From Pezizomycotina sp. ARF18 (lineage: Eukaryota > Ascomycota), in contig AZLU01000013.1 in the NCBI GenBank assembly GCA_002224055.1, forward strand, positions 128,633 to 192,632: DNA of 64,000 nucleotides, written 5' to 3'. How positions within the stretch are numbered: position 1 is the first letter of the stretch; the number at the start of each line of letters is the position of its first letter. The notes below the pieces were generated by a model. The model was not told the DNA's origin and did no database searches. It was given only the letters and a program-made list of their open reading frames with translations. Below are positions 1-12,540 of this stretch, one piece after another. A program made the position numbers and the translations under genes.

Positions 1-292
1 CAGCATGGCAGCACCCACCCCTACCAGCAGACCTGGCTCATCTGCAGATACCCAGAAGCGAACGTGATGGGAAGCAGCAGCAAGCGTCTCAGCAGCGACG
101 GCAGCAAACAGCACCGGTAAACCGCCTCTGCCGTGATAAATGGTGTCGCGCGGCGAATGCGGCGGGAGGTGCTCCCAAGACTGGCAAGGCGCGCGTTGAA
201 GTCGAACAGATTTACAATTCGCTGAGGAAGGGTTGGGTGATAATGGTCGACTTATACAGATGCTGTTAGATCTTTCTTTCCGAGGTTTGTAA
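1..292 (+). CDS. 3' end of an unidentified protein gene (partial)
   Basis: Coding-like sequence enters from the left edge and ends at a TAA at 290-292. A Gln-rich stretch (about 80-115) is followed by a segment reading RDKWCRAANAAGG, then VEQIYNSLRKG, and after a one-base shift GDNGRLIQMLLDLSFRGL before the stop. The last 40 residues look like an amphipathic helical tail. At least two single-base shifts separate these segments, as in the other genes here. The start and most of the protein lie outside the window. I do not recognise the family. A T24 run follows at 314-337 in the presumed 3' flank. Confidence 0.45.
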
Positions 293-634
293 ATTCCTGC
301 TCCCTCTTTTTTCTTTTTTTTTTTTTTTTTTTTTTTTCTTTTTCTTGTCAATTTACCTCTTCTTTGGGGTGTTCCCTTACGCTGTCTACTGCGATATTAT
401 TTCCTTTTCTCTCACTTTCCCTCCACAGGCCTCAACCTTGAAAAAATATCTTTTCTGTTGACAAACAGCTTACATTATTCAAAACCTTCACTTTCACAAG
501 CCTAACCAACCGCGTGGAGCTCGCTGAGGTCTCTTACCCCCTCTTATCAAAACCCGAACTACAAAGATTACATAACCAGCTTTTTCTCCGTCGCTCAACG
601 CCCAAAGGGACGCACCGGACGCGGACGTTGCACA
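293..634. other. Spacer with T24 tract
   Basis: T-rich sequence with a T24 run at 314-337, then a pyrimidine-rich segment to about 500. Small ORFs at 494-708 on both strands look like chance. It may hold the 3' UTR of the upstream gene and the leader of the next one. I see no RNA gene. Confidence 0.5.
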
Positions 635-1590
635 ATGGGTATCACACCAAGGAAAATCGAGCACGGCCGCCAAGAGCGCCAACGGCGACGCGCAGGAACG
701 GCGACTGAAGCGGAAGTTATGAGCTTGCCCGCCAGGATAGACGGGGATACAAAGATACCTGAGGTTCGTCCCTCTATATGCGGTTTTCAGTTCTAAAGCA
801 AGTACTATAATAATAACATATTAAGATGGAATACATGTGTAGTATTACGAATGATATGGTCAACACCTCCAAGCACACTACAAAGAACGCACAAGATAAC
901 GACCTATCAGCTCCACCGACCTCCGCCGGTCTGAATAAGACTGGCAGACGGAACTGACGAAATTCGTATTCGCTACCCTCGCCGTCGAATCCGGAGAGTA
1001 CATGGACACCGAATCATCATGGCCGCTGCATACCGTTCTGCTACGACGAAGGTCTCTCTAGCGTAGTGACCGAGGATACGGCCGAGGTTTATACTGTGGC
1101 GACGGACTTCTTCGTGCGAGAAGGGTCACGAACCTACTAGACCGCGTGCGCCTAGACGACGGTGCGCGGGTGATCAAGGACACCCCACGATGCACTCGAG
1201 TCCCGTGAGGTATCGTGACGGAGAAGCTGGGCGGGACGATAAACATGGAGCACATGAGGCTCGCGATGAACGTTCGGCGATAACAATGGTCAGGCAGATG
1301 CCGCTGCAGATGTACAGCATCAACAGCGGGTGAACGGTGTACGACCGCAAGGACGAGTTGGAGGAGCTCTGGTCGGACGTTATGGAGGTGGATAACAACG
1401 CCGCGAGGAAGAAAAGGGTTAAGATGGACCTAGGCGACAGCGAGGCGCTGCAGATCACGACGAACGGGTCAACGGAACGCGAGCGATTCTGAAGAATGAA
1501 GGCGAGGAAGTCAAGTGGAAGAATCCGGCGTCGTATTCCTACTCGAGTGCCTGGCTGGCCATTAAAAGCTGGGCATATTCAGACTCGTGA
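635..1590 (+). CDS. Unidentified conserved-looking protein, frame-broken
   Basis: I do not recognise this gene. From an ATG at 635 (MGITPRKIEHGRQERQRR) coding-like segments continue through frame changes. They include ELTKFVFATLAVESGEYMD (about 951-1007), VVTEDTAEVYTVATDFFVRE, LLDRVRLDDGARVIKDTPR, GIVTEKLGGTINMEHMRLAM, TVYDRKDELEELWSDVMEV, and a final NPASYSYSSAWLAIKSWA stretch ending at TGA 1588-1590. Base composition is clearly more GC-rich than the flanks, which supports coding. There are at least five single-base shifts and perhaps an intron near 760-840. The basic N-terminus and the later acidic/basic helical stretch would suit a nuclear protein, but that is inference. Confidence 0.45.
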
Positions 1591-2440
1591 CGTAGTTGGC
1601 ATACCTATTCTCAGAGGTGGACATACGTCCAACAATTTGGCAATCCGCATATTTCTGGTGTGGAATGGTTTGAAGTTTGCTCGATATCCCCCCCCCCCCC
1701 TTCTCTAAGTATCAATGTCATATAGTTTTCGTTTCCTTAAACAAAGCAAGCATTTCCATTTTTTTTGGTTTTTCTATTTTTGCAGCGCACCTTGCTCCTT
1801 TTGCAGCTTTACTGTCAATATTACCACGTTCAATTTCTACCGAAGTATTTCTTCGGTTACATTTTTCTCTGTTTTGGTTGGCGTAGGAGAGGATTAAACG
1901 ATGGCAGGGTCATTTTCATCTTGTACATGGTATTTGGTTTAAATCAATGTTTATAATGGGAACTGGTGCGTTAGAATTACAATTACCTACATTCTATCTG
2001 CTTTACTTGAATTTTATATTCCGAAAACTATCGTGTCACTACCGTTGCTTAGTTTGAATTCTTACCATTTATCCTGCATTGTTCTATCTTTTCTGAAATG
2101 TAAAAAGTTAGCTGAATTCTATTACTATTTCCTATTTGCGTTTCACGGCTCTGAATACTTAAGTGTGCAGGACTACGTTCACCAAAGGCGAAGAAGTCAC
2201 GAAGAAATTATATATGTGAGGCGGAAAGGGTTTCTTGACAATAAATTGATGGTCAATTCTCAGAACAATCAATCTACGTAAGCATTCACTTTTATTTAAG
2301 ATGACTTCAAAGAGAGTGCTCTTCATTTTACTCTTTAGGAGGTTTAACATGATAATAATTTGAAGGGAATTTGTATTTCCACCGAATGATAAATAAAATC
2401 CTAAACGACCTGCAGAATTCCGTCTTGCTTGTGAGAGTAT
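1591..2440. other. AT-rich spacer with C13 run
   Basis: Low-GC sequence with a C13 run at 1688-1700. ORFs of 60-82 codons at 1677-2281 use T-rich, low-complexity codons and resemble no family. It probably contains the 3' UTRs of the convergent genes on either side. Confidence 0.5.
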
Positions 2441-3595
2441 CTAGGCGACCAAAGGCGGCAGCCAGAACGGGTACGAGCTGTTCTTGGTCTTGAAGAGGTT
2501 CATCAGGAAGCTGAAGAGGAACAGGAGGACGATATTCCACACCAGTACAGCAAGCTTGCTGCCTCTTCGGCTCCGCGATCGTCCGGTCTTCAGCGCTAGC
2601 GATATGAGAGCGAATGCAAGAGTTCATTCTGTAAACAAAATACAATTAGTATTTTAATGGGAAGATACAAAGGGAAGTCAGTGACTTACACAGCAGCGCA
2701 ATAATCTGCGACTCAAGTCCGAGCTGATTGCTGAACCCTCGGCAATGTAACTTTATACACCCCCCGCCCGTCCTGACGACGTACGGCCCTTGCGGATGTT
2801 GGTTTGAACATGTGCCCGCTCGTGAACAGCAGGACGGAAATCAGCGATATCGCAGCCAGAGTTCCTGCTGAAAAGGATGGGGAGATGACTGGCCACGCGA
2901 CCTGCAGCAGCGTGAGGGCGCCGCGACGGCCGTAACGCCCGTGGCGAAGCGCTCCAGTTAAACGGACGGACGATCTTGATGTCCAGGTCAGTGTTGCGTG
3001 ATATCCACGAGGCGAGCGATTCGGCATTGGGGCCGTTTTGGGTGGTAAGCTCGAACTTATGGGCTGTCCATTTTGGCGTTCGGGCCGACGGTTGGAGGGA
3101 AGAGGTACAGTACCGGAGCGGTCGTCAGGCCGAGCTAATTATATTTATGATTCGTTAACATTCCAAAACCCCCACAATGCAAAAAAAGATAAAAAAAAAT
3201 GATAGTCTATTTTTTATGTTACTTAACCTTTTGAAACGTTCCCTTCCCTTTCGTAAAGTCCAACATGCCGAAGAAGGCCGTCGGCATCCTGGTGGGCGTC
3301 GAACCAGTTCTTGGCGACGAGCTCGAATTCGGGCTGGATCCCTTGCACATCTGCACCCGAAGCGGGTCCAGAGCGGTGAGCAGGATCATCGACGGAGTAG
3401 CTTCTCGGCGCGCCCGTGAGCTCAGTGTAAAGGTCATCGTTCAGGCTGATGAGTCCCTTCGATCCCTTGGACGACGCTGCATGCTTGACGAATTTGGGAA
3501 GCTTCGAGTCGGTGCGGCGAGGACAGAGTTAGCCGTAAGCAGCAAGCCGGAGCATAGCAGCAGGAAGAACCGCGCGAGGCGGTTCCGAAGAGCAT
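2441..3595 (-). CDS. OST3: Oligosaccharyltransferase subunit OST3/OST6
   Basis: Oxidoreductase-type subunit of the ER oligosaccharyltransferase complex, which helps N-glycosylate Cys-rich nascent proteins. The start is ATG at 3595, followed by a hydrophobic signal peptide (LARFFLLLCSGLLL) ending near Ala-Ala-Pro. A thioredoxin-like lumenal domain follows, with a CxxC motif (C-Q-M-C, about 3350) and the segment PEFELVAKNWFDAHQDADG. The lumenal part ends at PTVGPNAKMDSPYKF. The C-terminal half holds membrane helices, including TLLQVAWPVISP, AISLISVLLFTSGHMF and NIVLLFLFSFLMNLF. The protein ends NSSYPFWLPPLVA, stop at 2441-2443. Introns lie at 3227-3135 and 2689-2639. At least five one-base shifts break the exons; for example, one C is missing from the CxxC region. 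Its start faces the coiled-coil gene at 4336. Confidence 0.88.
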
Positions 3596-4335
3596 TGTTA
3601 GCAACTTTAGGAGAGGTCGATTGGATGCAATTGATTAACTATATTGCGAAAATAGAATAAGGAATTGACGAAGGCGGTGACCAAAAGTGGGATATCTGGC
3701 TCCCGGATGTGTTCGTATAAACTTGTTCCACGATTTGCTCTCCAGGTTTGGTGAAAATGACACGGAACCGTTTGGGTTGACTTTGGTTGTATATGCACAA
3801 ATATCGTTACCCGTAACGTTCCTCGCGTAACGCCTCACGTCTATTGCCAAGAAAAGGCTACTCAGGCGCTAAATAAAAATGCAGAAAAGGGTAAAATCAA
3901 ACAAACAATCAAAACAAACGAAATAAAAGAAAAAACCTGAGGCACAATTTCCCACTTCCCTAACATCTAACCACCCGCTATCAAATATATATATATTTTA
4001 TCAATTATCCATTATCACCACACATCATATGTCGTTGTCGTCGTCGTCGTCGCTAAACAAAATATAAATACATATACCATTATCGTGAATTATATATCTT
4101 TTTACCTAGACTCCCCTCATACACGCTGCCTCCTTCCTTTCCCCCTCCTTTTCTTTCTAGTATTATATATATATATTTCTACGTAGGTTTGCCTCATACT
4201 GTCACCCACTCCCTTTGAATTAGTTTTTATAACGAGCCCCCCCTCTTCCTATTTCCGGCGTATGTTGTACATATTTTGCTATCCTCCAAAGATAAACCAC
4301 CTCCCTCTCTCTCTCTCTCAGTCCACCTTGACAAG
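3596..4335. promoter_or_regulatory. Divergent intergenic region, OST3 / coiled-coil gene
   Basis: 740 bp between two divergently starting genes. It holds a GTC microsatellite (4031-4052), short AT repeats (about 3987-3999 and 4164-4175), CT-rich tracts at 4120-4160 and a CT run at 4305-4319. These are ordinary fungal promoter features, and no specific operator is identifiable. ORFs at 3607-3850 are not supported. Confidence 0.4.
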
Positions 4336-6953
4336 ATGAAGAAAATAAGATGGAATTGGAAGGGGGACTTGTTCTCCTCAGGTACCTTATCAAACGATCA
4401 CAACTCCTCCCAGTTGGTATCCAAAGACTTCGAAAGTGTACGTTTTTTATATAGAGCGATATTTATTTTTCCTTTGTTGCTTACTGTTCCTTGTTTTAAC
4501 TACTTTCCTGTTGTTTGCAGCTGGATGCTGTGCTATGAGTCCTGTGCAGTTCTAAGACTCGCGTGGTGGTATCGCGACAAAAAGAAAAATATCGTTTTTG
4601 TTTGTTTACTTGTTTCTTCTTTTTTTATTCCGCGTCATTCTGGAGCTAACCAGTGCGCTAACAGGTGATTACGCGCTCAGGACATACGGCAATTCCTCAT
4701 ACGAGAGCGAAGCTAGAATACGAAGCAGCAATCGCCCACGGCCAGTACCTCAGCGCGAAAACGACAACAGGCAGTTCTCCGTGCGGTATGCGATATTAGA
4801 GCACAAGCACTCGCAGCTGGAAGAAAGATTAGAGGAAGAAACGGGAAACTAGACGCAGCCATCGGAGATCCATGAGACTCAAGAAGGACCTGGACGACCT
4901 GCGCGCCGCCAACCAGGTGCAGTCCGAATCCACCGCATTGCTCGAGAAAGACGCGAATGAAAAAATGAAAAGGCAACCGCGCTGAGAAAAAGGTCGAAAA
5001 ATTAGAAAAGGACCTCGAGGCGTCGAAAAACCGGGCCAAAACGTCAAAGGAGGAACCAAGACGCGAAATGATGAATCAAATCTCTCAATGCGAATTAAAG
5101 GCCCTCTCAACTAAAAATGACGAGGCGTGGCGGCCAAGATAGCCGAGCTGGAGGGCGACTGAAAGCAGCCAATCAACAGTTAGCTGAAGAGGCGGCCAAG
5201 GCAGCGCAAGAGCAAGCCGATTCCGCAAGGCGGAAGCCTCTGTTGCCAGTAAGGAACGCGACAGCAACGCTAGCCGTTTAGAAAAGCTGGAGAAATCCCT
5301 TGAGACTGCAAAGTCCAGGCCAAGACTGCCAAAGAGGATCTCAAGGCAGCCAAAGCGGAAGCGGCTGCCCTAAAAAAGAAAGGCTCTGAGGAAGCGCAAG
5401 AGAAATATCCGAGCTGGAGGCTGCACTCAAGAGGCCGAAAAGAAAACAAGTCCTACGTAAAAAAGGTGCCGAGGAAGCACAGGAGAAATCAGCGAACTGG
5501 AAGCGGCGCTAAAGGAGGCCCAGAAGGAGATCAAGTCCCTTCGAAGAAAGGCTCGGAAGAATCTCAGGAAAAGTTAGCAGCCTTAAGAAAGATCTCAAGG
5601 ACACTAAGAAGGAGCTGAAGGCTTAACCAAAGAGAAAGGACTTCATTGCTGTATGTTCCCTGTTGCTGTCATGCTTAATTTTCAATATGGTACAGTTGTC
5701 TAACGGAACTTTATTTATATTGCAGGCTGAACTTGAAGCGAGTCAGAAGGACGCCGAAGATTCGACGAAAGTGCTCAAGGAAAAGCTTGCTCTGTCAAGG
5801 GACATGAAGGCTCTGCAGGCCGAAAACGAGTCATTACGGACTGAGTGCGATAACTATCAGCAGGTGCTCACGGAGAAGAAAACCCTTGACGGAAGTCCAG
5901 ACCTTGAAGACTGAACTCGAGAACGAAAAGAGGCGGGCAAGAAGTCAAACAAATCGAAAGCCGAAACTGCCGAACTGAAAAAGGCTCACGAGAAGGAACT
6001 CGGCGAATTGAAGGATCAGCTTGCAAATCAAGCGAAGCTTCTCGATCGAGCCCAGAAAGATAAAGAGAAGGATAAGGAGGATTGGGAAAGCAAAAATGCC
6101 TTGCTCCAGAAGAAGCTTGACAATACCAAGGCCAAGTTAAAAGCTGCGAAGACCGAAGAGGCTCCCAAAGCGAAGAAACGGCCTGCAACCGCCTTGATGC
6201 TGAGGACGACACTCTCCGAAGAGGCAAGGAAGAGCACTTACCTTGAAATCCACATTCTCCACGACGCCATTCCTTAAGAGGCAAACCTCGGTGATGCCAC
6301 TCTCCCTAACCCGGAAGAAGAAGATTCAGTAGCTGAAGATTCTATGGCAACAACCGAAGCAAGTGGAGCAAAATCCTCAGAGACCACTGCAATCACAAAG
6401 CCTCCTCTGAAGCGCCAAGTGAACCTTCGAAAACTATGAAGCTGCTCCCAAGGACATAGACCTCATGCCACCACCGCACTACCAGCCCCGAAAACGAAGA
6501 AAGCAGCAGAAAAGCCTGCCGCTAAGTTGTTGCTGGGCAAGTCGCTCTTTCGCATACAAAGAATCGCGCTTCTTCAGTACAGCCATCTTCCAGCTTCTCT
6601 ATTAGGTGACGAGGACTACGACAAGCCTAAGGCTACCAAGGTGGTAAGAAGTCGGGCAAACTAAACAAGGAAAATATAGAGCCAGACACGATTCTAGAGG
6701 TAGAGGAACCTTCGCCGCAGGTGATCAAGAACCTAAGATGCGGAAGCTCCAGGCTCACACCCTGGTAAAACCTTTTCGACGACGATGTACCGATGACCAT
6801 TGGGGCAAAGTACGGGCGCCGTCTGTGACCGGCTTCAATAACGACTTCAGCCCCCTCAAGCAGAGAGGTTTCAATATTCGGAATCAGTTTAGAGTACGGG
6901 CTTCCGTCCTCCAAAGTGAACCTTGGAGATGGCGTGATTATGGATACCGATAG
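4336..6953 (+). CDS. Long coiled-coil protein of unknown function
   Basis: The start is taken at ATG 4336 (MKKIRWNWKGDLFSSG). Introns are likely in 4437-4665, with donor GTACGT at 4440 and an acceptor near 4520 or 4665. From about 4665 to 6230 the composition is dominated by Glu, Lys, Ala, Leu and Gln in heptads, which is a long parallel coiled coil. A second intron is likely near 5648-5725 (GTATGT to TTGCAG). In the coiled coil an approximately 32-residue unit (KKGSEEAQEK then ISELEAALKEA) recurs about three times between 5375 and 5580. The C-terminal 230 residues are Pro/Ser/Lys-rich, with KENIEPD and PLKQRGFNIRNQFRV. The true stop may be 6953 or, in another frame, 7020. More than eight one-base shifts are present. 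Spindle-pole, golgin-like or nuclear scaffold roles are possible; none is shown. Confidence 0.6.
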
Positions 6954-7467
6954 TAAATACCTTTGCGATAACGTTGAGGCATTAACGCGACGTAATATCT
7001 GGGCGGTTGGCATAGCATGATTTTTTGGGTTTAGATTTTTTTTTCTCTTCATTTTTTGGATTACTCGCAAAAGCTTACAAACTAGAAGCTTTTGAGTTGT
7101 GATGTAAAATCATTGCTTGTCTGTTTAACGGCGTGTATCATATATGAAAACTGACTTTACTCCATTACTAACCCTTTCTCCATTTCGTTCTAGCACCTTC
7201 TATTGTAACTGCATTCTCATGTCTATAGGTTTTCGGCGTTTGTCCTTTATTCTTCGTATTTGAATATATATTCTTCTACCCTCTATAATCATCGGAATGA
7301 AAAAAATTATTTATATTTGCGTGCAAACTTATATATTATGGTGCGTGTCGAAAGAATTTTTTCTTTTCTTCCATTAAAAATGACCTCACGACACTCATGT
7401 CTTGCAAATTGCAAATTGACAAACGATGCGTTTTCGCCCTTGACAATAATGAACGGGGCGATCCACA
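6954..7467. promoter_or_regulatory. Intergenic region upstream of MRM2
   Basis: About 500 bp of T-rich sequence between two genes on the same strand. It should hold the 3' end of the coiled-coil transcript and the MRM2 promoter. No distinct motif or repeat is seen. Confidence 0.4.
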
Positions 7468-8977
7468 ATGTCAGCCATCTCGCGCGCTCCCTCCATTGCT
7501 CTCCGCATTCGGTATTTGGGCCGTATCAAGGCGGGACAATGGCTGTTTGCCCGCGCATACGGATCTTCCTCTTCGTCGAAGAAATGGGCACAACGGCAAA
7601 CGAGCGATCCGCAAAGAAGGGATGCGAAACTTTTAAGCTTAAAGAGCAGGGCTGCGTTCAAGCTTATAGAGGTATACAGCTGAACCTGAAATTTTTTTTT
7701 TTTAGATATAATGGAATGAACAAGGTTTAATAGGGTTTTTCCTTTCTGTTCGTTAGATAAATGAAAACTATAAGTTGATGAAGCCTGGGAATACGGTTGA
7801 TTTGGTAGGTTTCTCGACTATATATTATTGGTTTTCTGATAAATATCGATGAGAAAGCGTTACTTCCAGCTCATATGGTTTGTGCTAACTTGCATTTTCT
7901 ATAGGGTTACGCTCTGGTTCCTGGACTCAGGTAATTATTGGCACCGACGTCGATGGCTTCAATTTCTTTTTACTTTGTCAGCATTATAATATTGATTGCC
8001 TGACTTTCGCAGGTTGCCGTGCAATCTACAAAACCCGGCGGCCGGGTTTTAGGAGTAGATGTCATCCCCGCAGCTCCTCCCAAAGGCGCATCTTCCATCC
8101 AGGGCGATTTCCTTTCGCCGTCCGTGCAAGCGATGGTCCGCCGCTTCCTCTCGCATCCGGACAGAGGCAGACCCACGGACCGAGGTCCGGAGCTCGGCCG
8201 CGTCGACGACGCCAACTGGATAAACCACGACAAAACAACGGTCCCGATAGACCCACCGGGCTACATCGACCAAGAACGGCACGAAACGGAGGAAGACGCC
8301 ATGGACGGGGGCGGAAAGCCCACCAAGCGCAAGCGCAAGCAGTAGCAGTGAAAGATGACAAGAACGCCGTCAGGCATTCGGAGATGAACACGGTGGACGT
8401 GGTGCTAAGTGACATGTGCGAGCCCTACGAGAGCCTCGACGGGTTGTGGAAGCCGAGTATTAAGATTCCGTATACTAGGATGATGAACGTTCCGGGATCA
8501 AATCCAGAGACCACATCTACAGCATGGTAAGGATATTCTTTCTTTTCCCTTCTTTTATTTGCTGAGATATTCTTAATTTCTTGATTCTAACAAGTTCTTT
8601 GTAGGGTCTCTGCTATGCCGCGTTCTCTGAAACCCGGTGGTCACTTCGTCTGCAAATTCTACCAGGGCAACGAAGACAGCAGCTCGAAGATAGCTTAAAA
8701 AAAATCTCCGCACTGTACATAGAGTCAAGCCGGATGCATCTCGACCTGTAAGATCTTCCCTTTTTGATTTTCACCCAACAAGGTTCTAAACCTGTGGTTA
8801 TCGTTCTACTTAGCCATGGCTCCGTGAATTTGGCTAACTCCCATTTCTTGGGTTATTTCTTCTTGAAATATCCGAAATTTGAAACACTCATAGGAGTCGT
8901 CTGAAGCATATTTCGTTGCGTTAAGAAAGAAACATGAAGTTCCTACAGAAATAGCCCAAGCCGTGAGAGTATGGTGA
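7468..8977 (+). CDS. MRM2: Mitochondrial 21S rRNA 2'-O-ribose methyltransferase (MRM2/FtsJ family)
   Basis: SAM-dependent methyltransferase that modifies a uridine of the large mitoribosomal RNA. ATG 7468 opens an Arg/Ser/Ala-rich presequence typical of mitochondrial import. Next come SRAAFKLIE, the catalytic-Lys region of FtsJ proteins, then the SAM loop VVDLGYAPGSWTQVA, the GVDVIP acidic motif and QGDF. Later segments are DVVLSDMCEP, LKPGGHFVCKFYQG and KPDASR. Six exons are clear: introns 7672-7756, 7805-7904, 7931-8012, 8527-8604 and 8748-8893. The last exon (8894-8977) joins in phase and reads ESSEAYFVALRKKHE to a TGA at 8975. A fungal linker of about 60 residues with Lys/Arg-rich KRKRKQ sits before DVVLSD. 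One-base losses occur, for example in the SAM loop (GCT CCT read as GCTCT). Confidence 0.92.
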
Positions 8978-11380
8978 ACTAAGGACACGACAATAGGTCG
9001 TATCTTTGGATGAATCTAATTCGCTATAAGCATTACCCATCGTAAAATTCTAGTGCCTATTCGGAGCGGCATTTTAGATGCTAGCAAAGGCAATCATTTC
9101 ATCACAGGCCATCTTTATTCCAGTCTCCCGCACTTAGATGGGAAGTTGGCTAGCCAAATACTTTTCATTTGTATAATATTAGACTCGTCTCTTTCTTCCT
9201 TTCTCTCCAATTTTATTGGAGCGAAATAAACCAATACCCTGATAGACTAAGTGCAAAAAATCCACATATCTTATAAAATTACAGTTATGTACATGTATAA
9301 AGATAGGATCATGATATCATCTATCTCATGAATAACTATAACTCGTTGTGTAATGTTCCCTTTCTCCTCCCTCAAGGTCATGTTCGTCTCTAAATTTCTA
9401 TAGAACATTATACACAATCGTATCGCAGCAAGAGGAGCTCTTCTTTTTATCACTCCTCAAATCTCACAGGCCTGTATAGTTTCACCCCATCCCCAGAACT
9501 ATCAAACCAAGAATAATTACTATCTTTCAAAAGCTGAACTCACATACATGCGAGGAAAAAATCGATCGAAGCATTCCAGATACAAATGCAGTACTAGCAT
9601 GTGTGAACTGCTTAAGCTTAAAGCATTGAAAGGAAGCATTTCTTGTCTATAATACCATAGTTCTCCATCGCAACCTTAAGAAATGTAATTATTCGAAGAG
9701 GTGAATTATTTCATTCGAGAAATCCTTCCGTGAGATTCATGAACATGTAGTAAGTATATACACACTTGCTCTTTATCAATAATATAAAAAAAAATTTTTT
9801 TTGGCATTACCCACGTGCGTTTCTAATTCATTATCCATCACCGTAAAGACACATATAACCAATCACTACTATCTCTCCTACACCACCATTCTTGCTCTTA
9901 ACTCGTTCATTCTATAATGAACATATCGACTGGACGGGATGTTGATGAGTAAACGAAAAAAACTTCGATTCTTTCATCCCGCCTCAGTCTTCATATACTG
10001 AAAGCTAGGTACTCCAAGAGATTGTACCTGATTAACAATACCCGTTCCTCATAACATATCTCTCAGAAGATTTCTCTATACGACCTCGAAACCACTTCAC
10101 CAATGCCACAAAATCAAAAAAGTTTGAGCTATTATATCCTCGCTTCTTCTGATATTTCAGTTGAAGCTCGTAAGCATTTCTCTTACAACATAGAAAATAC
10201 AAAGAACTATAGCAACAGCTACAGAAAGAAGCCAACTGTCGTTTCTTACCTTGCTTCCCATTTGCCAATTCCACCTGCTCATATCATGTTGCGGCAGTAA
10301 CTGTCGAATGTCACACCTATTAATATTGCAAGTCAGCTCCAAAGTTTCTCTTTACTATTGTTACTTCCATAGAATATGTATACTAAACCCCCATGCTTTC
10401 AACGATACGCTATACATGGGCCGCATCTCCAGCTGTTGGTTGTCATTGCATACGCCTAACCTTCTTCATATAAACCATGCTTGCAAGCCGGCATTGGCAC
10501 CAAAAAAAGGAACCGAATAGCATATCCATTCAAGCATCCATATTCCGGTAACTAAGCATAGACACCTGCTGTGGTCTTACTAGCTAACCCAGTCGAGCTT
10601 GACATTGCAGGTGAGAAGCGAAGCGGCGCCCCACAAGAAAAAAAAAAAAAAAAACTCACACCAAGGCGGGGAGCTTTATCGCTTGCTTAGCTCTCAAAGC
10701 TGAACGGCGAAACGTGTCAGAAATTTTCCACGCCATTTCGCTTCCTGTTACCGAAACAAAAAAAAAAAAAAAAAACGTTGGTCACGGATTCGTGGCATCA
10801 GTTAGGCACTCTAGCGCATAAGCTCGGCGCCTCAGATAAGTATCTTTTTCACTTCTCGTGATCTCCATGGCGACGGACTTTTGTTCATGTTGCCGCTGAC
10901 TATATATCGTCCAAAAAATTTTTTTTTTTTTTGTCATGGAAACATGCCTGAGCTAACATCAAGTCATTGCAGCTTTGTAGGTCATAGCTTTGTTGTTTGT
11001 GAAAGCAAACATTGGGCAAAAGTTGTTAGTTGGGTTTTTACCTCTCACTTCAGCTGTATTTGCGCTAAGCAGCCTAAGCTCTCGTCATGTCATCATCTGG
11101 GCAGCTACCTGACATCCAAGTGCTCATCCCTTAAAAAGAAAAACTAAAGCGGCTTTGCGTGTTATACGGTGCCCTCGTTTTCGCTTCGCACTTTTTTCTT
11201 TCCGTCTTGAGCAGTGTCACCGACAAAAAAAAAAACAATGCTGCCGTAATACATAATAGCTCAAATGTCTGAACCGGTTGGCTTCCGTACGGAAGAGCAA
11301 AGGAGAAGCTGCTATTTCGTCGCAAAAAGGGGAGAAGGGTAGCTCAGACCGTCAAGGGAGAGCTATATGCTCGAGCATAA

Positions 11381-11405
11381 GAGAGAGAGAGAGAGAGAGA
11401 GAGAG
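11381..11405. repeat. (GA)n microsatellite
   Basis: An uninterrupted GA dinucleotide run of about 12 units in the long gene-free region upstream of WEE1. Confidence 0.9.
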
Positions 11406-12282
11406 CGTACCGACCCCCATCTACCTAGCAGCTACATTCGGACGGTGCAGCAAAGTCTCAGTGCATGAATCCTAAGCATTTTTGAAAATTCTCTCAAGCG
11501 ACGCTCGCGAGTTCAAAAAGCGGCCTTTTATTTTTGGCATGTTCGAAAGATGCCGTCTTTTAGGTCTCCTACCTCGAGTAGAGGGAGGGAGGGAGAAAAA
11601 GACGAAACCAACGAAACGGAAAAGAAACAGGCCTACTTCCTTCAAGATCACGTGAGGCTTGAGAAGGAAGAGATTGTCTACATGGCCTACAGGCTACACA
11701 TCTAAGAAATCCCTCTAAGCTCTCAGCTTGTTTTCCCGCGTGAGATGGTCAGATAGCAGAGAGCTTCAACCAGATCTCTCCTGCTGTCCTTTTCTTCGTA
11801 GGGCTGGAAGACCTGCGAAGAACAGGTGGCATTTGGAGTGTGCTTGACGGTGGCAGTAGTGCTGCTTGCTTGCTACTGCTGCGCTTTTTCTGTGTCGTTG
11901 TCTCCCGTTGCCATTGTTATTATTTTCTTTGTTGTGGTTAGTCGTCCGTCATTGATCATCCGTAACAACCGGGTTGTTAGAAAGATGTATCTGGTACCTG
12001 ACTAGAACGGTGAAATAACGCAATAGCAGATGCACGATGGAAAGTACCAGATACATGGGCAAGATGGGGGCCTGCCTTCGCACTTTAACTTGCCTGATTA
12101 GGTGGTCTGTTGTTATCTTGCCCTTTTAGGAGATTTGATAGTAAACAAACGAAAAAAGACTAAGGCAAAATGAAAAGAGGATCCTTGGCCTTGGGTTAAG
12201 GCCGTTGACGTCGCGTCCTCAATCTAACCAATGAGTGCCGTCGCTACCCTGCCCCTCCACTCTAAAAGGATATCAAAACAAT

Positions 12283-12319
12283 CAACAACAACAACAACAA
12301 CAACAAAAAATAAAAATAT

Positions 12320-12351
<32 letters not shown>

Positions 12352-12352
12352 C
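12283..12352. repeat. (CAA)n then A-rich AAAAAT repeat
   Basis: About eight CAA triplets followed by imperfect AAAAAT units. Simple-sequence DNA with no coding signal. Confidence 0.85.
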
Positions 12353-12540
12353 ACAAGAAGCAACGACAGCAACGGGCACTAAAGAGGGAGTGAAAAAAAA
12401 AGTGTGATTCTTTTGCCCCCCCCCATCCTTCCTCCTCGTGGATGCTGCTAGAAGGTAAGAAATCCTAAGTCCAAGCGGGAGCGAATACTTTCAAGAAAGA
12501 GAGCCAAAGAAAAGAAAAATTAAAGAAAGAGAGAAAGAAT

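Larger units (their letters stand above)
8978..12540. other. Long gene-free region with simple repeats
   Basis: About 3.5 kb with no ORF resembling a family. It holds A17 (10638-10654), A18 (10758-10775), T13 near 10920, a GA repeat (11381-11405), a CAA repeat (about 12283-12306) followed by A-rich AAAAAT units to 12352, and C and GA tracts around 12415-12540. Between 10600 and 11900 the base composition is more balanced than further left, but neither strand has a sustained reading frame. It may contain distal WEE1 promoter elements or untranslated transcript. Confidence 0.5.
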
